A stretch of 64,000 nucleotides of DNA, taken from Lathyrus oleraceus (Eukaryota; Streptophyta; Magnoliopsida; Fabales; Fabaceae). Within the stretch, counting starts at the first letter, position 1, and each line of letters begins with the position of its first letter. Made by a program: the position numbers and the translations under genes. The stretch lies in the NCBI RefSeq assembly GCF_024323335.1, contig NC_066581.1, positions 429,120,136 to 429,184,135 of the forward strand, given 5' to 3'. Below the pieces are notes generated by a model. The model had not been told where the DNA came from. It was given only the letters and a program-made list of their open reading frames with translations, and searched no databases. This document shows, in pieces, positions 57,850-64,000 of this stretch.

Positions 57850-59157
57850 AATGGATGTCCAATTCATGGCTAAAAGAGGTAAAAAAAAACGTGTCTGGTT
57901 TGTGCAGCATGCTTGGAAAATCTGATTGGGCCAGTCGGGCCCAAAATCTGCCTAGAAAATCAAGTCATGGTGTCCACTTTAAAAGAATGTATCTCTCAAA
58001 CCACGGATCCAAATGAGATGATTCCAAAAGGATTTGAAATAGGACATGGCAAGGTACAATTGTTGTGAAGAAAGTATTTTCAAATAATGCCTTGAAGTGC
58101 AAGAAAACTGGCCAAGAAATCTTGACAAATTTTGAAGATTATGGACTTAGAAATTTTTGTAAGTGTCCTAAGAAAATGTCTCACTTTGACTAAGCATAAC
58201 TTTCTCAATTCTAATCCAAATGGAGCAAACTTTATATCTCTAGAAATCTTGGAACAAGAGGAACAATGTTCATGTTGGAGAAATTTTCAAATGGAGCTTT
58301 TATCTTGATGCAAAATTGGCTTAAAGTGAGTGCAACGATCATGAAAACTTGCCCTAAATGGAAAGTCAACCATTTTCAAATTAAGTAACTTTTCCAATTC
58401 CTGATTAAATGATGAATCCATGATCCAACCTTGATCAAATTTCACATGTAAGATCCCCTAGGCATGGATTTTGAGATTCCACTCTCAAAATGTCAGGAGT
58501 TGACTTTTCTGGCCCCACAGTTGACTTTTCCCAAAGTGTCTGATTCCCGATTCCATTGATCAATTGAAGCACTTCTAGCTCAAATAAAGAGCTGATTTTT
58601 TGTATGTAGACCCTTGTGGACATACGGAGGGCCATGGAAAAGAGTTTCACCCAAAGAATCAGAAATAAACTGATTTTATACCAAACCCTAGTTTTAGGGA
58701 AAAATGATCAGGAACTGATTGCACTGATTGCCAATGGATCTTTCTGAGATAATTGTGAATCTTCCTAGGCCAAGATACCTTTCTAATCATGACATGGATG
58801 AGCTCCTCTACTTCCAACCAAACATTGCCTGTTGCAGGTAGCCATGAAACCCTAATTTCTGATTAAATCCAGATGAACACTCTGATAACTTTGAATCCTT
58901 CACTGATGAACTGAGGACCATAATAAGATACTTGGACCCCCCTGAGACCCTTGAGACTTGTATACTTAGAAAATGAAGTCCAATTCTCAATCTTTCTTTG
59001 TGTGGGCTCATTCTATTAAGGAGTGATCGATCAAAACCTGATCTCCATGTCACTAATGCAGTATGCAATGAGTATGACCTAGTATGATGTCAATGAAATG
59101 TAAAACATAATCCCATGCTTCCAGGAAAAGATGAAGGGTAAATTTTGGGGTGTTACA

Positions 59158-61465
59158 GCTGCCCCTATTCAATCAACTAGAAACCCGAAAGGAAGATAGC
59201 AACAGCTTTCGCACTTTCGAGGTATCAAGTGATTGAATATGATAAAAGCCTGAAAATTTACACTGAAGTGAAAAAATGAAGTAACAATGCCTGTCAGAAT
59301 CGGCAAAGAAGTGGTCTTGAAAAAAAAGAATCTGTCTGGTACAGTGGGAGTCGGTCTGAACTCCGAAAAAAGAATGTTAGCCTGAATACCAAAATAAATG
59401 GTAACACAAAAATAACCACGGCCTGAATGTCGCTCATCAATCTGAATACTAGAAATGACTTCGATCTGAGCATCGGACGATACTTGATTATCAAACATCG
59501 GTCTGAACATCGGGAAACTGGTCTGAGTGCCACTTCGATCTGAATACCGGAAAACTGGCCTGAATGCCACAAGTTGCATCGACCGGAATGTCGGAAACTT
59601 CTTCGATCTGAACATCGGAAAACTGGCCTGAATGCCACTTCGGTTTGAATACCGGAAAACTGGCCTGAATGCCACAAGTTGCATCGACCTGAATGTCAGA
59701 AACTTCTTCGATCTGAACATCAGAAGATATTAGATTATCAAACATCGGTCTAAACACCGGGAAACTGGCCTGAGTGCCACTTCGGTCTGGATACCGGAAA
59801 ACTGGCCTGAATGCCACAAGTTGCATCGACCTGAATGTCGGAAACTTCTTCAATCTAAACATCAGAAAACTAGCCTGAATGCCACTTCGGTCTGAATACC
59901 GGAAACTTTCATGCCTGTCAGCATCGGCAGAAATAGGGAAAATAATAATTGAGGCGGCGCATGGGCCAACGACCCCTGCTGGGAATAATAAAGATAAGTC
60001 ATGAACAATCTTCAGTCTGAGTACTAGAAACAACTTCTGGCTTATCACTTGGGATACCGAGAATGCCTTATGCTTTACATGCGTATGTTTGAATTTTTCA
60101 ATGGCGTAATGCTCCATGAAAATGGAAATGCTACGTAATTTGGGAGGCTGCAATGCAATATGATTCTACATGTAGGGATGAGAAATGCTTGATTAGAGAG
60201 AACGCCAAGCTGAGGCAAGGAATTCTACTGGGGAAATGATCACCATCTTTTGGACCCTGGCAAGGGTGTTGGAGATGCACAACACAAAGAACTCTGTGGG
60301 GAAATGACCCGTCACACGGTGTTTTGGAAAATAACAAAATACCGAGGCTCTGACTGGGGAGAGAATGGCAGTGAAAACATGCTGCTGAGGAAAGCGACAG
60401 TGGTTCTGGCAACCATAATCTGCGAGAGAGACGACTCATCAGGGGAAGCAAACACTGATACGGTACCGAGATTCTGCTTCAAGGAAAGAGACCATGGGTC
60501 CAACGTCGAGATCATCGATCAAGCATCGAACTCTGAGGAGCAGTCGCTTCTGTTGGGAAGATACAGTCTGGCATTGTCAACTCCGCTGGGATATACAGTC
60601 AGACACTGTCAACTCTACTGGTGAATGTATAATTTGAAACAAATGCTTGGGGAAGTACAACAGTGAGAGCCTGTTGGGGATTGAAGAATCCAACGCTCGG
60701 ACCAGCTCTGTATGAATAAGATACCAAATTCCAACTGTTGAGGAAAAACATTTGATATCATTTGATGGGGACCTTAAGGAAATGCCCCGAGTGTACCTGT
60801 TCTGAATAGACGATCCAAAGCACTTAAAATTTACAGCAATTTTCAATGTTTATTAAGCACGTATCTGTAAAGCTCTTAGGTTTCATGATGCAATGTTTAT
60901 CAAAAATTCGGACGTCATTTTTGCAAACAAAATAGTAAAATGAAAATGAACACAGAGATGTACTGAATAACATGATTTTATTGATTGAGTGGCCTCTGAA
61001 TAGGTATTTACATCAGGAAGCAATCCTTGGAAAGAGGTAATTGCACAGCAGATAAAAACAGAAATTAATCTAATGGCAATGTGAAATGGATTTCTATCGG
61101 GTTCCAATTCTGCTATGATTCGCTCGTCTTCAAGATCCTCCAGATGATCAGCTTTCCAAAAAAGGTGATTGGACTGTTTCCTATCCTTCAAAAGTTTCTG
61201 GTTATCGACACAAGATGATATTCAGAACTACTCAGAATGCAGCCATTCGCTTAATCCCTAACTTTTGCCTGGATCGCCCTTTCGGGTTTTCAATCCACCG
61301 GGATACCCATTTTTGCCTAACCTTTCAGGTTTTCAACTTACCGGGTGTACATTCTTTTCATTTTTTAATCCCTAACTTTTTCCCGAACATTTTTTATTTT
61401 CTTGGTTCGCCGGGATACCCATTTTTTTGCCTGGACTATTCTTTTTATCGTCCAGCGGGTCTATT
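59158..61465 (-). other. Polypurine tract and 3' untranslated region of element D
   Basis: The polypurine tract (minus, TTGAATAGGGGCAGC) adjoins the LTR at 59157. The rest is non-coding, with a hairpin array at 59461-59935 and TTCCCCAG-like phrases (minus) at 60200-60800, as in elements A and B. ORFs up to 220 codons in the array are repeat artefacts. No gene. Confidence 0.75.
59461..59935 (-). repeat. Array of mini-hairpins with constant loop CTGAAY (RTTCAG in element sense)
   Basis: About 18 short inverted repeats share a loop CTGAAT/CTGAAC or a close variant on the plus strand. Stems come in four main versions: TGGC/GCCA, CGGT/ACCG, CGAC/GTCG and CGAT/ATCG. They are joined in higher-order blocks (AAGTTGCATC at 59571, 59676, 59818). 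The array takes the same position as the CGGTAA array of element A, but with another loop and other stems. Confidence 0.82.
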
Positions 61466-63373
61466 TTATGCAAAGTATTTTTTAACTGCGTCTGAGTTCA
61501 CAGCGGAAGTGAAGTTTTCACCATCCATAGTTGCAAGCATTAAGGCTCCACCATCAAAAACCTTGGTGACAATATACGTTCCATCATAGTTAGGAGTCCA
61601 CTTGCCCCTGTGATCTGTCTGAGGAGGCAGGATCCTTTTCAACACCAAATCTCCGACTTGGAAGCATCGAGGACGCACTTTCTAATCAAAGGCTCTCTTC
61701 ATCCGACTCTGATACAATTTCCCATGACAAATGGTTGCCATTGGCTTCTCTTCGATAAGACTCAACTCATTGAACCTTGTCTGAATCCATTCAGCTTCGT
61801 CTAACTTGACATCCAACATGACTCTTAGAGAAGGAATCTCCACTTCAACAGGTAGGACTGCTTCCATACCATACACAAGGGAATAAGGGGTTGACCCAGT
61901 CGATGTACGTACTGAAGTACGGTACCCATGCAAGGCGAAGGGTAGCATCTCATGCCAATCTCTGTATGTAACAACCATCTTCTGCACAATCTTCTTTATG
62001 TTCTTATTTGCTGCCTCAACAGCACCGTTCATCTTAGGACGATAAGATGAAGAGTTGTGATGTTGAATGTTGAAGTTCTTGCACAACTCTTTCATCATTT
62101 TGTTATTGAGATTAGAACCATTATCAGTAATGATTCTTTCCGGAATCCCATAACGAAAAATGATTTCTTTCTTGATGAATCGGGCAACCACATGTCTGGT
62201 GACCTTCGCAAATGACGCTGCTTCGACCCACTTGGTGAAATAGTCGATGGCAACAAGGATGAAGGGATGCCCATTGGAAGTAGTCGGCTCAATCTTTCCA
62301 ATCATATCAATGCCCCACATAGCAAACGGCCACGGCGAAGACATCACATTCAGAGGATTTGGCGGCACATGCACCTTATCAGCGTAAATATGGAATTTAT
62401 GACACTTCCGTGCAGATTTGAAACAATCAGATTCCATGGTCATCCAGTAATAACCCGCTCTCAACAATTTCTTAGCAATTGCATGTCCGTCGGCATGAGT
62501 ACCGAAGGAGCCTTCATGAACTTCCTGCATTAACATGTCTGCTTCGTGTCTATCCACGCATCTGAGCAAAACCATGTCGAAGTTCCTCTTATACAGCACA
62601 TCGTCTTTGTTCAAGAAGAAATGCCTTCCAATCTTCTCAAAGTCTTTCTATCATTGTTGGATGCCCCTGCAGGGTACTCTTGATTCTTCAGAAAGCACTT
62701 GATGTCGTGGTACCAGGGCTTGTCATCAACTACCAGTTCAGCAGCAAACACATACGCGGCCCTATCAAGGCGCATAACATCGATCCTGGGAGCATAGTTC
62801 CACCAAATCACCTTGATCATGGAGGACAGAGTAGCAAGAGCATCTGCCATCTAGTTCTCATCACGAGGTATATGATACAACCTTACTGTTGTGAAGAAAG
62901 TCAACAGTCTTCTCGTGTAGTCTCTATAGGGGACCAGACTAGGCTGGAGAGTATTCCAATCACCCTTCACTTGATTGATCACTAGAGCTGAATCTCCGAA
63001 GATGTCCAGAGTCTTGATTCTCAAATCAATGGCTTGCTCGATACCCAAGATACAGGCTTCATACTCAGCTTCATTATTGGTGCACTCAAAAGTCAGATGA
63101 GCGGTGAAAGGCATGTGGGCACCTTTCGGAGTGGTAATGACAACACCAATTCCACTTCCTTTGGCATTGATGGCCCCATCAAACATTAAAGTCCACTTTT
63201 CATCTGGATCAGGTCCCTCCTCAACAAGTGGCTCTTCACAGTCTTTCATCTTGAGGAACATGATGTCTTCATCCGGAAAATCAAACTTCATCGGCTCATA
63301 ATCATCAATCAGCTGCTGAGCAAGATAGTATGACAGAATACTCCCTTTGATGGCTTTCTGGGATGTATACTGG
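61466..63373 (-). pseudogene. pol: Ogre/Tat RNase H and integrase of element D, truncated and mutated
   Basis: In element sense the segment starts at 63373 (QYTSQKAIKGSILSYYLAQQ) where E inserted, and ends at 61466. RNase H (LMFDGAINAKGSGIGVVITT, ALVINQVKGDWNT) has a TAG at 62853-62851, a frameshift lies near 62614, and integrase has a TAG at 61684-61682. The integrase finger reads HEGSFGTHADGH...CHKF, so the last zinc-binding Cys is Phe. The catalytic Asp residues (GIDMIG, TDNGSNLNN) and Glu (NGAVEAANKNIKK) are present. The C-terminus matches that of B. RT, gag and the 5' LTR lie beyond the window. Fewer lesions than B imply a younger element. Confidence 0.9.
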
Positions 63374-64000
63374 TGTAGCACCTCAAATTTGCACCTCCCA
63401 TTTGTACATACATTTTCATTTTAGGTCATTAACATTGCATTGACCATGGCATAGCTCATTGCATTATCATTTGCATAGTCAACACGCATCAGGCAAGATC
63501 AGTCAAGACTGGTTAGGAGGTTCAGTTGTGCAAGCAAGCAAGTGCATTTTCTATGGAATCAAAGCCCTGGGGTTGGTTCAATGAGTTCATATGATTCAAG
63601 GATCATTTTGAAGTGTTTTGGTCAAGTGTTGAAGGCTCAAGGCTCATCAGTCAATGATCAATTCATCAGAAACCCTAGAAAGTCAACAAAAGTCAACTGT
63701 CAGTTCAACCATGGATTTGAAGGTGGGAGATGGTTAGAGATGCCTCATTCATGTCCATGCAAGTCTCATCTGACATTTCAAACATCAACATTGAAGAATT
63801 TGAGGTCAGATGGAAACTTTCCAAAAATAGTAAGTGACCTGTAATTTGAAATTGCCAAAAATGGAAAGGTTTTCTCCTCAAGATTACATCATCAAGAAAG
63901 CTTCAAATGAAATTTTGTCCAACATGAAAGTTGAAGATCTTGCCCTCCCCTTTCCAAAAAGTCCAAGATCATGAATTTCTCATGTATGGTTGAAGAGATA
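63374..64000 (+). mobile_element. Start of an Ogre-type LTR (element E, runs off the right edge)
   Basis: Starts TGTAGCACCTCAAATTTGC and matches the beginning of LTR A (4115). It is preceded by RNase H coding sequence of D, not by a polypurine tract, so it is a 5' LTR or solo LTR of a plus-oriented insertion. actgg (63369-63373) would be its target duplication. Confidence 0.82.

Larger units (their letters stand above)
43898..59157 (-). mobile_element. 3' LTR of Ogre-type element D (about 4.2 kb), split by copia element M
   Basis: In element sense the LTR starts at 59157 (TGTAACACCCCAAAATTTACC) next to a polypurine tract, runs to 57855, is interrupted by M (46798-57849 plus one aatgg), and continues from 46797 to 43898, ending CGCTACA: 1303 + 2900 bp. 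It carries CGA-loop hairpins (44318-44334, 44223-44235), the CCTAGG-AGTA-CCTAGG hairpin (44127-44112), a 180-bp tandem array (45482-46200) and a GTGGCGACTC block near the end. The left part has no genes. Confidence 0.85.

Noticed and set aside
59491..60153. Minus-strand ORF of 220 codons and overlapping ORFs
   Set aside because: It is a translation of the CTGAAY hairpin array (repeated FRYSDRSGIQASFP phrases), not a protein gene.
1..64000. Host protein-coding gene
   Set aside because: Every frame with recognisable domains belongs to a retroelement or the plastid fragment. No other exon-like coding was seen, although short exons could be missed by eye.

Overview
This window is plant nuclear DNA made almost entirely of nested LTR retrotransposons. 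No host protein gene was recognised. The LTR, PBS and protein features match Ogre/Tat-type and Athila-type Ty3/gypsy elements and SIRE/Maximus-type Ty1/copia elements. Several-kilobase Ogre-type LTRs, an extra ORF upstream of gag and an apparent intron between protease and RT point to a legume, probably tribe Fabeae (pea, vetch or lentil group). That placement is inference. A 208-bp piece of plastid atpA lies inside one gag gene.

Layout by element. S (1-1811, minus): 5' end of a SIRE-like copia element (gag start, PBS, LTR). A (1812-8452, plus): an Ogre-type LTR end, a non-coding 3' internal region with a hairpin array, a polypurine tract and a 4.3-kb 3' LTR; the coding region is missing. C (8453-18805, minus): a fairly young Ogre/Tat element cut off in RNase H, with pol, gag-pro, ORF1, PBS and a 3.0-kb 5' LTR. 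B (18806-43897, plus): an old, decayed Ogre/Tat element split by two Athila-type elements, N1 (23025-29685, TSD agagc) and N2 (32183-40943, TSD actac). D (43898-63373, minus): another Ogre-type element whose 4.2-kb LTR was split by a complete, young copia element M (46798-57849, TSD aatgg). E (63374-64000, plus): the start of one more Ogre-type LTR, inserted into the RNase H of D.

Relative order: B is oldest. C, N1, N2 and D inserted into B or its LTR, M into D, A into C, E into D, and S probably into A.

The main unexplained signal is structural. (1) The four Ogre/Tat LTR 3' ends share a 6-bp stem/tetraloop hairpin, then exactly 7 nt, then a conserved GGGTGCT(T/A)A...ACCTTCCC block, about 200-230 nt before the LTR end. 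The four stems differ in sequence but all pair. (2) The 3' untranslated regions of A and D carry arrays of small hairpins with a constant hexanucleotide loop (CGGTAA in A, CTGAAY in D) and several different paired stems. (3) A third hairpin type, loop CGA, repeats in the same LTRs. (4) The Ty1 element M and the Ty3 element N2 each carry an extra ORF after pol or PR. In both, this ORF is preceded by a cluster of the same short repeats that lie upstream of the TATA box in that element's own LTR, which suggests an internal promoter built from U3 modules. All of this was read by eye; no alignment, folding or database search was run.
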